A DNA stretch of 64,000 nucleotides, from assembly GCA_025331445.1 (NCBI GenBank), contig JAIWNE010000013.1:1-64000 (forward strand). Direction: 5' to 3'. The DNA comes from Blakeslea trispora. Taxonomy: Eukaryota; Mucoromycota; Mucoromycetes; Mucorales; Choanephoraceae. Below the pieces are notes generated by a model. That model saw only the letters and a program-made list of their open reading frames with translations, made no database searches and was not told where the DNA came from. Position numbers and translations under genes: made by a program. Below, piece after piece: positions 1 to 11,819 of the stretch (position 1 is its first letter; the number at the start of each line of letters is the position of its first letter).

Positions 1-2083
1 TAAATTCGGAACAGTCAATGATGTGACAATAGCTAAAAACACAAGCAGTAAAGCATCGAATGGTGATCGAGAAACGAAACAAGAAATAGGCTAATTTTTT
101 TTTTTGCTAGATGAATGCCGAGGGTTTGCACATATGACTATCGATACAACACCGAAAAAATGGGAAACATGTAATGTCGAATACAAACTACAAAGCTGTT
201 TGCTAACGGGTTCATATAAAAGGCTTATCTGTGTATAATGGTGCTAAATGGAAGGGATCAGAGCTAAAGTTGGAAGAGGCCAAAATCGATTGGCAAGAAC
301 GAAAACGATTAAGAGAAGAAAAGATTTCAGAACAAGAAGAAAAGAAAAAGAAACGATTAGAGAGATGGAATGACAGTGAAGGTTTTCATTCAAAAGATAT
401 GTCTTTGATTACAGATAACAATATGGGTACACGAAAAGGATGGAAAAGAGGAAGATATGGCAGAGCCATTGCAGTGATGCGCTTAAAGAAAGAAGATGGC
501 ACCAAAGTGAGTTGTGTATCAAACTTGGATCAGCATTGTTCTCATCAATTTTTATTTTTTGTAAAAGTTCGTGTTTGATCCATCACACTACAAGAACAAC
601 TTGACAAAGCTATACAACATTGGTGTACGCATGAAACCTGTCAGCAAGTTGATTACCAGTATAGACTCGGATGAAAGTTCTGATGAAGATGATTGGCCAT
701 CTGTTACATTCAATAGACCTCAACAAAATGATGCTATGGATCAAGACGATGAGGAGAAAGACAATCGCACTTTAGACAACCGAGATGATCAAAAAAGAAG
801 AGCAGCTATGGAAAGAATGTTTGAAGAGCAACAAGCAAGAAAGGAATTGATCAGTCGATCACTTGCTGAGCAACAGTTAGATAGAAAGAACCATACTACT
901 TTTAGCGACGATGAGGATGTCCAAGTAGATCAGGCCTTTGAGACTGATACAGAAGAAGCACCAAAGCCAGCTGATGGTAAAGAATGGATGTTTGACGACG
1001 ATGAATCTAGTGATGATGAAGAAGATCATTTCAAGATCAATCCTGTACTAGAAGGCGAAGAAGGTCGAAAGCGCTTGGAACTTCAAAAGACATTCAAGGG
1101 TGATGATCGTTTCAAACTTGGCGAAGACTTTATAGAAGAAGCCGAAAAGACACAAAAGAACAAAAAGATCGCTGGCGACGATATAACACAAGAACTAAAT
1201 GCTGAAAAGGGACAAGCATTAGATGTATTGCGTGCTATGTTTGGCGAGTCCAAGGTAGACACCAAGCCAACTGTCAGCAAAACACAAACTTGGGCCAATG
1301 CTGCTCGTTTCGATCCTGACGCAGAAGATGCTTTTAAATACCTGATCGATAGAGAGCAAGAAGCAGTCAATGAAGGAAATGTAGAGAACAAAGAAGAAGT
1401 TGGTAATGACGATGATGAGGATGAAGAGGACGACTTTTTCGGTATGATTCAATTATAGCACGCATGGACATGATTTCTCACTTATTTCTTAAAAAAAAAA
1501 AGATCAACAACCTAGATCTCAAGCACCCATGCCTGTGGTATCTACCGAAAAGCATTTTGAAGTGAACACTAACTTGAAACCTTTGTTTGGTGATGTAGAA
1601 GAAGGTAAGTAAATTGCTTCTTTAAGAAAGAGAAAATAAGTAGACTCATATACATTGATATAGTGCCATTTAGTTTGTTTGGTGCAAGTGATAACTCTAC
1701 TAGCTCCTCCGGCAATGCATTGTTTGGACAACGTGAACAAGATACCACTTCTTCATTTACACCTTCAAAGACAAGAAAGGCAGATAGTCGACTTGGTTTG
1801 GGTGTCATGTTCTTTTTCCATTTAGATGATCCCTCCCTTATGAAAAAGTAAATCACCACTTTTTGCATGTAATCAATATATTTCATTAACCAAAAACAAT
1901 CTATACTATAGGAGTTGTTATGCCTATGATGCTGATGGTATCTTTCAGAACAAGCCAGATGAAAAAGACGCTTATGAATCAAAGTGGAGAACACAACGAC
2001 CTATCATAAAGGAAATTCTCAAGAAGAGACAAAAGAATGCTGCAAAGAATCAAAAGAAACGAGCTACTCGCGATTTAAAATAA
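1..2083 (+). CDS. NOL8: NOL8-like nucleolar RRM protein, 5' end outside the window
   Basis: I read exons <1..62, 111..170, 223..506, 568..1441, 1503..1604, 1664..1847 and 1912..2083; all junctions keep phase and use GT/AG. The first three exons encode the second half of an RRM (an ECRGFAH stretch, then CLSVYNGAKWKG), which resembles the end of the NOL8 RRM. After it comes a basic helix, a KFVFDPSHYKNN motif, a very acidic middle and a C-terminal part with a DRFKLGEDF motif, also typical of NOL8. NOL8 family proteins act in the nucleolus in ribosome biogenesis. The protein ends in a basic tail (KKRQKNAAKNQKKRATRD). The start codon and the first half of the RRM lie upstream of base 1. The gene converges on the next one with only 26 bases between stop codons. 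The family call is from recognised motifs, not a search. Confidence 0.8.
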
Positions 2084-2109
2084 AAAAAATGTCTAATTGT
2101 TTCTTCTTT

Positions 2110-3848
2110 TTATTGTCTCATAAATGCTTTGGCCAATGGCATCACTTGGTCGCCACAAAACCTTCCTAGTGCACCTTGAGCTGCATCGATTTCGTTAAAG
2201 CAGGACACTGAATCACCTTTCATTGACTTATTGATAGAAGAAATAAGAAATGGCACTGGTTCACAACTATGATCGCCAAAAAATACTGGTGTTGTGTGAT
2301 CACCTGTAACAATGATAGTGTACTATGTATTGTTTAGATTAGAAAGCTATGTACTCTAAAGAAGAAACTTACCTGTGTATCTGCTGAAGTTGCTTTTAAT
2401 TGGGAAATAACAGACCCAATCATAGCATCTATTTTCTGCAGATAATATATCTTTTTCTCAACATCACGATCATGGCCAGCATCATCCACTGCTTTTAAAT
2501 GACAAAATCCAAAATCATATTTATCTGATTGGATATGATCAAGACAAGCTTTTGCCTTGGCATCAAAATTAGTTGAATAATCGCCTGTTGCCCCCGGAAC
2601 GTCAATTAGGTCCATGCCAACTGTCATACCAATACCTGCGATGATGCAAGTAGGTGCAATCAGAAAACTCTTTAGGTTGTGCTTCTCTTGGATACTAGGT
2701 ACGTCGATACAGCTACCACATCCTCTCAAAAGTACACAGTTAGCTGGGTTTTTCCCTGATGAGATTCGCTCTTGATTAATTGGATGTCTGTTTAATGCTT
2801 TGATCAATTCATTCGATAACTCATTCGTCAACTATTGAACAAGAAAATTAGATGAATATGAAAGAGAGAGAGAGAAAGATGCCCTCTTTTTTTTTTCTTT
2901 ACTTTGCTTGTCATGATAGAAGATTCGTTTTCTACTGTTGGCGTACAATGAATGAGCTTCTTGCTATCCAGTTTGGTCTTTTGAGTACACACAATATACT
3001 TGGGGATGTATTCTGTTTCTTCCTCCCCCTTTTTCTATAAACTTACTTGTCTTTTAATGGATCTGTGCCTGTAATGCTAGAACTCAAGCCTGGTCCACGT
3101 ACTCGAACACCACAACGATGCTCAATAGCGTACTTGACTGATACAGAATGTTCAGGAAACGAAGGTAATTTGCTAAGAAAGTACAGGATAAAACAAAAGG
3201 TTTAGCATAAGGGTGAACAGTATGATAGAATAGACCTACATGTCATCCAAATAATCACACAAGACTGGACCTAATCCCTCAAAGTGCTTATCTGCTTTTC
3301 TTAGTACAACTATGCCCGAGGCTTCATCTAAATAAGCAAAGTTGCACTAGGAGAGTATGTCAGCATCATATGGTTACAAATCAAACATGCTTATCAAGAG
3401 AGAGAAAGAGAGACCAAGCTTCAGTTTACCTTAAAGGCAATATCCCCTGGAACCATATCTAGCCCTGCGCCCATGCTTTCAAAAGCGCCTCTACCCTCAT
3501 AATATCTTGATCCAAAAAGCTTAGTCACATAAGCTTCATATCGATCCACCTCTCCGTACCACTTACACTCTAGGATCATAGCCAAGAATTGACAAGTGTG
3601 CAGTATCAGAACCACATGCTAAACCTGGTTCAACAGGATCCAATAGGCCATTTAAGCCTGAAGCTAACAAACATCATATGAACAAGAGAACGAGAGAAAG
3701 AGAGAAAGGAAGATCGCGTGGAGGGTTTACCTGCCAACTCATCAAGACAAGGCAGATGAGCCAGTTGAAGAGGTGTCTTCATGTCATGACTAGGAAGACC
3801 AACATCGCCTAAGCCGTCTATCAGAAATACTAAAAGCTTGTTTTTCAT
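2110..3848 (-). CDS. apgM: 2,3-bisphosphoglycerate-independent phosphoglycerate mutase, archaeal (ApgM) type
   Basis: This enzyme interconverts 3- and 2-phosphoglycerate in glycolysis without a bisphosphoglycerate cofactor. Exons in coding order are 3848..3731, 3663..3567, 3505..3430, 3346..3240, 3172..3047, 2977..2903, 2831..2373 and 2322..2110, about 420 residues, close to eukaryotic ApgM length. Visible alkaline-phosphatase-superfamily signatures are FLIDGLGD near the N-terminus, the serine motif [46 protein letters not shown] and VTGDHTTP; these supply the metal ligands and the phosphoserine in the family. The one odd point is the 3047/2977 junction. The upstream exon ends in phase 2, but the downstream exon, which fits the family, needs phase 0, so one base does not add up. 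This could be a sequence error, unusual splicing or a damaged allele. The start ATG is at 3848, 121 bases after the CK2 gene stop. Confidence 0.85.
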
Positions 3849-3968
3849 AACAGCAAAAAAGATAAAATAAAATTAAGAAGAGGGTTTATTTCATACAGTT
3901 GGAGAGAGAGAGTGAGAGTAGAGGAGTAAGAAAAATAAAAAATAAAATGTGTTTATGAAAAAGTCAAC

Positions 3969-5267
3969 TTAATTTGGTCTGACAGCATCTAATGTATTGT
4001 CTTGTAAGTAAAAAGAGAAAGATTTGTTGTGATCACTACTTACCAAAGTAAGGGTGGCCCATAGCTTCCTTTGCAGTGAGACGTTCCTGGTGATCATATC
4101 TTAACAACTTGTCCAAGAAGTCGACAGCATCATCCGTAACAAAACGCTGATTATCATTGTTGATAAATCGATTCCAAGGTTTACGTGGATGTCTTCCGAG
4201 AATGTTGTTGTACTCGGGTGAAAGTGTAATAGAGTACTTTTCAATGTATTTGAATAGTTCGTCAGTGCCCAAAACACGGGCAATTTTAACAAGTTGATCA
4301 TAATTGTCATGGCCATGGAAAAAGGGCTCTTTGCGGAAAATCTAAATAGAACACATACAATAAGCACCAAGATAAAGAAATTCTTTTCTTCTTTTGTCAC
4401 ACTACCATACTAGCAAACATACAACCATAGCTCCACATATCCAAACTATAGTCGTATTCTTGGAAATCGACCAACAATTCAGGTCCCTTAAAATATCTTG
4501 ATGCAACCCGGACATTGTACTCTGTTCCAGCATGGTAAAACTCTGCCAAACCCCAATCGATCAAACGAAGCTAAATGCAAACCTGAATACAACTAGCTCT
4601 TAAACGTATGGTGCTTCTTATGGACTTACTTGTCTCTTTTCATAGTCAATCATTACATTGTGTGGCTTGACATCACGATGCATGATGCCCTTTGAATGAC
4701 AATAGTCTAATGCCTAGCAACAACAGTTGAATCGGACTGATAAATTAAGTAATAAATTGTCCTGCCTTGTCTTACCTTTAGTAATTCGTACATATAATAT
4801 TGGATATCGAAGACAGTGAAACGAGGGTAAAGAATTTTGAATTCAGTGTTGTTAACATATTCAGAAATAATGGCGGGTGTTTTTGACTAATCAAACACAG
4901 AAAAAACAAAGGGTATTAGTCACTGCCTGAGATGGACCGAGCAAAAGAAAAAAAAAAGAGAGAGGAAAAAAAAAAGACGCGTCGTATGTGCTTACAAATG
5001 GATCTCGGACGATATCTAGGAGGCCAACAATGTTGATACCTCCTGCCAAATTCTGTAGAATCTTTATCTCTCTTCTAATTTTCTTCTTTTTAACAGGTTT
5101 CAATGCCTTGATAATACACTTCTGATTGTTAGTAATGTTGATACCTTGGAACACTTCAGAGTATTTGCCGCGTCCAACTTTGCGGATAATCTCATAGTTT
5201 TCTTGATTTCTATTGCGAAATAGTTAGTTGAGTTTTTTTTGTTCGACTCGACTAGCCCACTTCTTCT

Positions 5268-5300
<33 letters not shown>

Positions 5301-5447
5301 TTCCTCGCTCTCCATCTTTTTTTTTCTTGTTGTATTTTACCCCCATTCGACTTGAAGGTTGTCGTAATCCCAGTAAGAAGGAGGCATATTGGCATTCACA
5401 TCAGCGTAGCATCTGGCTATGCTTTTGCAGCTATTGTTCGAAGTCAT
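3969..5447 (-). CDS. CKA1: Casein kinase 2 catalytic (alpha) subunit
   Basis: Exons in coding order are 5447..5341, 5209..4996, 4886..4776, 4713..4630, 4570..4406, 4341..4044 and 3988..3969, in phase throughout, giving 332 residues, the usual CK2-alpha size. The start ATG is followed by a short leader and the CK2 signature [13 protein letters not shown] glycine-rich loop GRGKYSEVF, the basic [10 protein letters not shown] cluster, the catalytic loop HRDVKPHN, the CK2-specific DWG in place of DFG, and the GRHPRKPW insert are all present. The last exon is only 20 bases and completes HPYFDAVRPN. CK2 is a constitutively active Ser/Thr kinase of nucleus and cytosol that phosphorylates acidic sites, usually as a tetramer with CK2-beta. 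Intron 1 (5210-5340) carries a CT-repeat tract. Nothing points to loss of function. Confidence 0.95.
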
Positions 5448-6895
5448 GTTGGTCTCTTTGTTCCCTTGAGTTTTCTTTGGCGCTCTTGTTTATCCTTCTG
5501 GATTGTCAAAGTGTCTTTAGTTTTACGAGTAAAAACTGAAGAGGAAGAAAAGGCTCATTATGTCTTTTTTTTTTTTTCAATGAATTTGAAAATGGCCTTG
5601 GATTTAAAGCCAGAAAATGTTTTGCACATCTTTCAGGTTGTAAAAGCTCTTTCCTTTTTTTTTGTCTTTCTTTTTGGTTTTTGCTATTGTACAGTTGCAC
5701 ATGTATCATCTCTCTTTTTCTTTTTGGTCTATAAGAAGGCTTATTGTATTCACCTTCTTTAAATCGAGCTATAATTTTAATTCAAGCACATATTCGCAAA
5801 AAGAAAAGCATACAACGTGTATATGCTTGTACTTTTTCTGTTGAGCAAAAGATACCGAGCAAGTGATAGAGAATAGACTGGGGGATGAAGAGAAAGAATA
5901 TGGCAAACTCAGGCTATTATATTGCTGATTGTATCTACTGTAAGCAATTTAAGTGGTATACTTCTTACAAGTGTTATGCCTTTTTTGGAGATCAAGCTGG
6001 TAGACTGTACAATATTGAGAGCTAAACTCTACTTTCTTATAGAAGGGAAAAAGTCTGATTCATTGTCTTATGTTAAAAGTCAGTTGATTTAAATTGAGAG
6101 AAATCACCATCAGAATAGATGCAGCTTGCAAGACAATCTCCACCGTCTATCTCTTTCCTTTAAATCGAGTTTGCTGAAATCAGCATGGTCTGACTCTTTT
6201 GTGTAATCAAGATGGTCTTACAATAAAAAAAAAATCAGGTATGAGCCAATAGCGCAGTTGAGAATTTTCTGATTGGCGATAGAATATAAGGAGTGAAAAC
6301 TGTTTGAGAGTATACAACTCTAAATGATTTTCGGAAAAGATGTGCAGTGTTTCGCTGCTGGAATAGTGTATGAATAGCTTGTGTGTAAAGTAGCAGCTTG
6401 TTTGAGTGCAAACATAAGACACTTATAATTTCAGTTTGTAACTAAAATCAATTGCAAACAAAATATACTTTACAAATTTCAAATATCCTTATCACTCTGA
6501 TAAGCTTATCTGTTCTTTCAATGGTATATTCAGTCATCAATTTTACTGTGCAGAAGCTATCGTTTCTAGTACATAGTTACTCTTTTCTTTGATCTCTTTA
6601 ATTTTCTTTTTCTATGTGATAATAGAGCTAACAAGATGAACCTATAGGAGTTCAATTCTGGCATTGTTTTCTCAAAACAATCAATACTTACCCTATTAAG
6701 ATGATTACACAAGAACTGTCACATCAACATAAAATTAGGACACCCCATAAAATAGTAGTCACCATTAAAAATTTTCTAAACATATATAAACACTGAGCTA
6801 TTTTTTAACAATAGTTTTTTTTTCGGTGGTTACATACTCACCCTTCAAAAACACTTCTTTTTTTAATAAACCCTTCTTTAAATCATACAAACAAA
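5448..6895. other. Intergenic region between divergent CK2-alpha and GMP synthase genes
   Basis: This 1.4-kb AT-rich stretch must hold both promoters. It contains T-rich tracts near 5570 and 6820, a 41-codon ORF at 5900-6025, and a 16-base motif at 6731-6746 ending in GGACACCCC, a near copy of which recurs upstream of MPDU1. I see no larger gene, RNA gene or complete transposon. Confidence 0.6.
5900..6025 (+). CDS. Possible 41-aa cysteine-containing small ORF
   Basis: An ATG at 5900 opens 41 codons with a balanced composition, including a C-x-x-C pair (DCIYCK) and several aromatic residues, ending at TAA 6023-6025. It does not look like translated AT-rich spacer, but it has no known family, no recognised promoter and no second line of evidence. 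It could be a real small protein, an exon of a decayed gene or chance. Confidence 0.2.
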   Translation: MANSGYYIADCIYCKQFKWYTSYKCYAFFGDQAGRLYNIES

Positions 6896-8553
6896 ATGTC
6901 TGTCGAACAAATGAATGAAGCTTTTGACACTGTTCTGATCTTGGATTTTGGATCTCAAACATCCCACTTGATCGCTCGTCGTATCCGTGAGTTTGGTATT
7001 TATTGTGAACTTTTGCCTTGTACTCAAAAGATGGCCGAACTCCACTTCAAGCCCAAGGGTATCATCTTGTCAGGCTCTCCTTACTCTGTTTACGACACTG
7101 ACGCCCCTCGTGTTGACCCTGCTGTCTTTGACAGCGGTGTTCCTGTTTTGGGTATCTGTTACGGTCTTCAAGAAATGACCAACCTTATGGGTGGTAAGGT
7201 CGAAGCCTGTGATCATCGTGAATATGGTTATGCTATGTTGAACATTCACAGATTCCCTGATCATCCTTTTGCCGATAAGCTTTTTGAAGGCATTTCTGAT
7301 TCTGTTGAGGTACAAGTTTTTTTTTTATTAAAAATTTCAATGTCAAATAGCTAAACTTCAACAAATAGGTTTGGATGTCTCACGGTGATCAAGTCACTGC
7401 TGCTGCTGAAAACTTCTCTGTCATTGGTACCACCAAGACTGCTCCTTTTGCTGCTGTCGCTCACAACGAGAAGCCTTTCTTTGGTATCCAACTCCACCCT
7501 GAACTCTCTCACACTGCTTGTGGTAAGGATATTCTTCACAACTTTGTCTTGAACATCTGTAAGGCCCAAGCTTCTTGGACCATGGAAGAATTTGTTGAAA
7601 AGGAAATCACTCGTATTCGTCAAATCGTTGGTCCTAACGGTCGTGTCATTGGTGCTGTCTCTGGTGGTGTCGATTCTACTGTTGCTGCCAAGTTGATGCA
7701 CGAAGCCATTGGTGATCGTTTCCACGCCATCTTGGTCGATAACGGTGTCATGCGCTTGAACGAATGTGAAAATGTTAAGAAGATGTTGGCTGACAAGATG
7801 GGTATCAACCTCAAGATTGCTGATGCCTCTGACCTCTTCTTGGACCGTCTTAAGGGTGTCACTGATCCCGAAAAGAAGCGTAAGATCATTGGTAACACTT
7901 TCATTGAAGTCTTTGAACAAGAAGCTGCACTTGTTGACAAGGAATGTGGTGGAACCATCGAATACTTGTTGCAAGGTACCTTATACCCCGATGTCATTGA
8001 ATCTATTTCATTCAAGGGCCCATCTGCCACCATTAAGACTCATCACAATGTGGGTGGTCTTTTGGAAGACATGAAGCTCAAGTTGATTGAGCCTCTTCGT
8101 GAGCTCTTCAAGGATGAAGTTCGTGCTTTAGGTAAGATTTTGGGTCTTGACGATGAATTGGTCTGGCGTCATCCTTTCCCTGGACCTGGTATCGCTATCC
8201 GTGTTCTTGGTGAAGTTACTCGTGAGCAAGTTCAAATCGCCCGTTTGGCTGATAACATCTACATTGAAGAAATCAAGAAGGCTGGCTTCTATCGTCAAAT
8301 CTCTCAAGCCTATGCTGCCCTCTTGCCTGTTAAGGCTGTTGGTGTCATGGGTGACAAGCGTACTTACGAACAAGTCATTGCCTTGAGAGCTGTTGAAACT
8401 ACTGATTTCATGTCTGCTGATGTTATGATCGGTGCTGAATGGTTCTTGACTTTGAAGCGTATCTCTTCCAGAATCATCAATGAAGTCAAGGGTGTCAACC
8501 GTGTTGTATATGATATTAGTTCTAAGCCTCCTGCCACTATTGAATGGGAGTAA
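6896..8553 (+). CDS. GUA1: GMP synthase (glutamine-hydrolysing)
   Basis: Two exons, 6896..7309 and 7369..8553, joined in phase 0 across a 59-nt intron, encode about 532 residues, as expected for fungal Gua1. The enzyme converts XMP, ATP and glutamine to GMP in the last step of guanine nucleotide synthesis in the cytosol. The N-terminal class I amidotransferase domain shows the catalytic cysteine in GICYG and the histidine/glutamate region near QLHPE. The synthetase half has the PP-loop SGGVDST and ends with the dimerisation domain ([20 protein letters not shown], a C-terminal PPATIEWE). The third bases are rich in C and T, as in highly expressed genes. The ATG follows an A-rich leader and a run of pyrimidines, which is the likely promoter region. 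Confidence 0.97.
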
Positions 8554-8995
8554 ATTGTTGTTACATTTTGTAGAAAAAAAGAGATTGCATATTTAGAGAG
8601 CATTTTAAAACAATAAAGCATTATATTTATATTCATTTGTACACAAAGACAGTGCTGGACATATTGCAGCTTTTCATTGGTTTTACTGATGCGATGGATG
8701 AAACATTAAGCCACCAAAAGACACAGATTCACTCTAAAAGCCTTTACACCGACATCTCCTAATCGTAAAAAAAAAAAAAGCTTTTTTTTTGTAGAAAATA
8801 ACATGTAGAACAGTTGCACAAACATTTTGCAGATTTTTGAGTGATGAATTTTGTCGCATTTTATTAAATACTATACTACAAATTACACATTGATACAACG
8901 AGCGAATGCAACATTGATTGAATAATAATAAAAAACGCTGGGTATACAAATGTATAGATATATAAATATGAGGGTAAAAGTATACAGGAGTCAAA

Positions 8996-9886
8996 TCAAT
9001 TATGGGTAAATTTAGGGTGATATGGGTCTTCAGACAAAGCTATTGGATAGCATACATGGTTAGTTTCGACTTGATCAGGCTGGGCGTGCATTCGAAGGAG
9101 AGTTGTTAGAAGAGATTGTCCTTTTGGAAGAAGGTTGGCGCATGGCGATCGCTTTCTGAATTCAATCATAAAAGCTGCCTCATCAATTCTATTGTCTTCT
9201 AAGAGCTCTTTTGGTTCATCAAACGTTTCAAAACTTTCGCAATCACTACCAGTCTCTAGATCTTCAAATTCATTGTTGTGTCCAATATGGGATGGTGTAC
9301 TATCGTCGTGCTCCATATCTTCGTCATCAAATTCATCATCAGAGTCATCATCAATAAAAAACTTGCTATTACCCTTGGCTTGCTCAGTATGAGATATGAG
9401 ATTAGAACAGCCATGATCAGCAGTAGGAATGTTTGAGATGAAATCATTAATCGTATCAGTGTCAAAAGAAGTAACAGAAGTTGCATTCATATCTTTAGAA
9501 GCTTTCGAAATTTTTTGGTCACCGAGAATGCTTCCAATTGATTGATTTTTGCTTTGAGCTAGCTTTTCGTTGATTCTATTTGGGTTGATGGTGTTTTCTG
9601 AAGATGACTGAGCTTCCTTTACAGCGGCCTTTTTGTTTGATTTTTCCTTTAGGGTTGTCTCGCGATACCAAAGTCTCCAACTCATATTTTCCAATCTTCT
9701 ACCATTTTCTAGGTTGTTTTTACATTTTGAAAAAACTGATAGATGGTCAAAACGATGTACACTGCTTTTGTCTTTCGTATACTTACTGTTCCACATACAA
9801 GATAAGCTGTATGCATCCATTGAGTCCATGTTATGAACACTTGGCATAGCTAGCGATAGTACAGGCAATTGAAGTGTCTGGGCCAT
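8996..9886 (-). CDS. GATA_AreA (DUF1752)-domain protein lacking a GATA zinc finger
   Basis: A single exon of 296 residues. Residues about 57-82 (LENGRRLENMSWRLWYRETT) match the short N-terminal module of AreA-type nitrogen regulators and Mks1-like proteins (Pfam GATA_AreA/DUF1752). There is a long acidic, Ser-rich middle (DDDSDDEFDDEDMEHDD) and a second conserved-looking C-terminal block (RKRSPCANLLPKGQSLLTTLL) like that of fungal DUF3295-type proteins. No CxxC GATA finger is visible, so direct DNA binding is not supported; a regulatory or adaptor role in nutrient signalling is an inference. It converges on GMP synthase across a 440-base spacer (8554-8995) that holds only A/T-rich 3' sequence. 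Confidence 0.75.
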   Translation of the reverse strand: MAQTLQLPVLSLAMPSVHNMDSMDAYSLSCMWNSKYTKDKSSVHRFDHLSVFSKCKNNLENGRRLENMSWRLWYRETTLKEKSNKKAAVKEAQSSSENTINPNRINEKLAQSKNQSIGSILGDQKISKASKDMNATSVTSFDTDTINDFISNIPTADHGCSNLISHTEQAKGNSKFFIDDDSDDEFDDEDMEHDDSTPSHIGHNNEFEDLETGSDCESFETFDEPKELLEDNRIDEAAFMIEFRKRSPCANLLPKGQSLLTTLLRMHAQPDQVETNHVCYPIALSEDPYHPKFTHN

Positions 9887-11819
9887 GATGCAATAGATAA
9901 GTGATATAAGAAAAAGAAGGAAGGAAAAAACATAAATGAAGAGAGCCTAGGACAAGCTATATTTGCTATCGGAACAGAAGGATAAGCCCAGATTCCATTA
10001 TCAGCTTTTGTGTTCCACAATTTCCCCTACTCGCCGTAACCCTTACCCGTTTTTTCCCTACAAATTTCTATCAATTATATAGTTGATTGGTTGCTTTTAT
10101 TTGCTGTATTTCCATATGGCGTTTTTTTACATCATATCAACTTTTCTAACTGCTCTAGTTCTTTGATTACATACAATGATTTCACACCTAATGCTCGTTT
10201 TTGAGAAGCCAAATTCTCTTTGGCTTACATCCAAAATCTGTTTCTGAGGAGGAGCCCTGTGTTCATTTTCCTACTGGATTATAGTTCGTTCTGGTAGTAG
10301 CATCTTGCAAGATGCAAAAAAAAGCTTAATCCTGATAACTTTTGATCCAAGACTTAGAAGAAAAAACGTCTACGTTTTCTCTTTGAGCTCAACATGTTTT
10401 TGATGGTGCTTTTTATTGTCCTTTGTATTATACATTGCGTACATTCATCTCTCTCCTTGTATTATCTAAACAAGTATTATTATAACAGAGAAAAAAAAGG
10501 AGCTCTAAGCTTGTTAAAGCATATTCTTTTCTATCTAGAATATGTTCTCAAATAGACAGTTCTTTATTTGTTTACAAAGCAGGGTATTGCCTCCCTATTT
10601 ACGTCTGGTAGTTGTTTAAACATGAAATCGTAGCAACAGTAAATCAGTATGCTATAGATGCGATACTTTCACGAAACAAACTTAGGATTTAGATGAAAGC
10701 AAGTAAAGAAAAGTAAAAGCATATGTGCGTGTAGCAAACATAGATAGAAATCCATCGCAAGTATACAAACAATAAGAAACGACAAAAGGCATATAATGCA
10801 AGTTGACTGCTTATATGTGTTATGGTATGAACTGGCTATCATCGAATGTTAAATAGCTATAGAATGCAGCCACTGTCTTTTCTCGCAAAGCGCGCGTGAT
10901 AGAAGTGAATATTGGCTCTCTGAATAATATAAAATAAAAGAGAATGAAACTCTGATGCAATTCAAGAACATCACACATTTGATCGAGTCCCAATATGTTA
11001 TGTGATTTGTTAGTGTCTAAGAGATAATCGGCTTGGCTAGCTGTATCACATGTAGTCGAGATTAAACAGATGCAAATCCAGTGACATCTGGTTATTTATT
11101 ATATGTTCAGTAACAAGCTGCTGAGCTTGGACTTCACAATCGACCAAATATGTAACAGATATTTAAGAAAAGATTATAAATATAAAGGAAACAAAAGTAA
11201 CTCTATAGCATATTTGAAGGGATGGGGGGGGGGAGGCTTTACTTATAGATGTGAATTTAATTTTTGTGTAGACATATCACAAATGCTTCCAAGTCAATTG
11301 TAATGATTTATGCCTGTATTGCTGGTAAAGAAAAAAAGATGCCACACAAATAATAAGATATATGACGCTTTTAGTTTTGATGCTACAACCTACCTTCCCC
11401 CCTCTCAGAAAGGTGAAGCATAGAAAACAATTTGATTGCACTGATTGGCTGATTATTGAATCAAGCTGACCTGTATGTTCAAGACATCTAGTGGAATCTG
11501 AAAGATGTTAAGAAATCTACCTAAATGGTCTGTGTTCAGGGCCATGAGAAGGAAAATAAACTTAATTTGTTTGCTTAGTTTTGAACTGAAGACATGCAAA
11601 CAAATTGGAGGATTAGCACATAGTTTTACAAGTATAACAGGAATAATACAAACTGAGCCTTTAAGGCACACGTAGCTATAGAATCTTAAAATGCGCGAAT
11701 ATACAATCAAACTAATGATCCCATTTACCTGTTTGTTTGGATCATGTTGACCTAAACTGTATTCATTGACTTTTTTTTTTATACATGGAAGTCGTTGATT
11801 TTTTTTTCATGTACTGAAC

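Noticed and set aside
5228..5844. ORFs of 60-136 codons over the CK2 promoter and intron 1
   Set aside because: They consist of translated CT and T tracts (Ser-Leu, Phe runs) opposite or upstream of CK2 exons.
7070..8373. ORFs of 80-207 codons antisense or out of frame to GMP synthase
   Set aside because: They are shadows of a strongly biased real gene.
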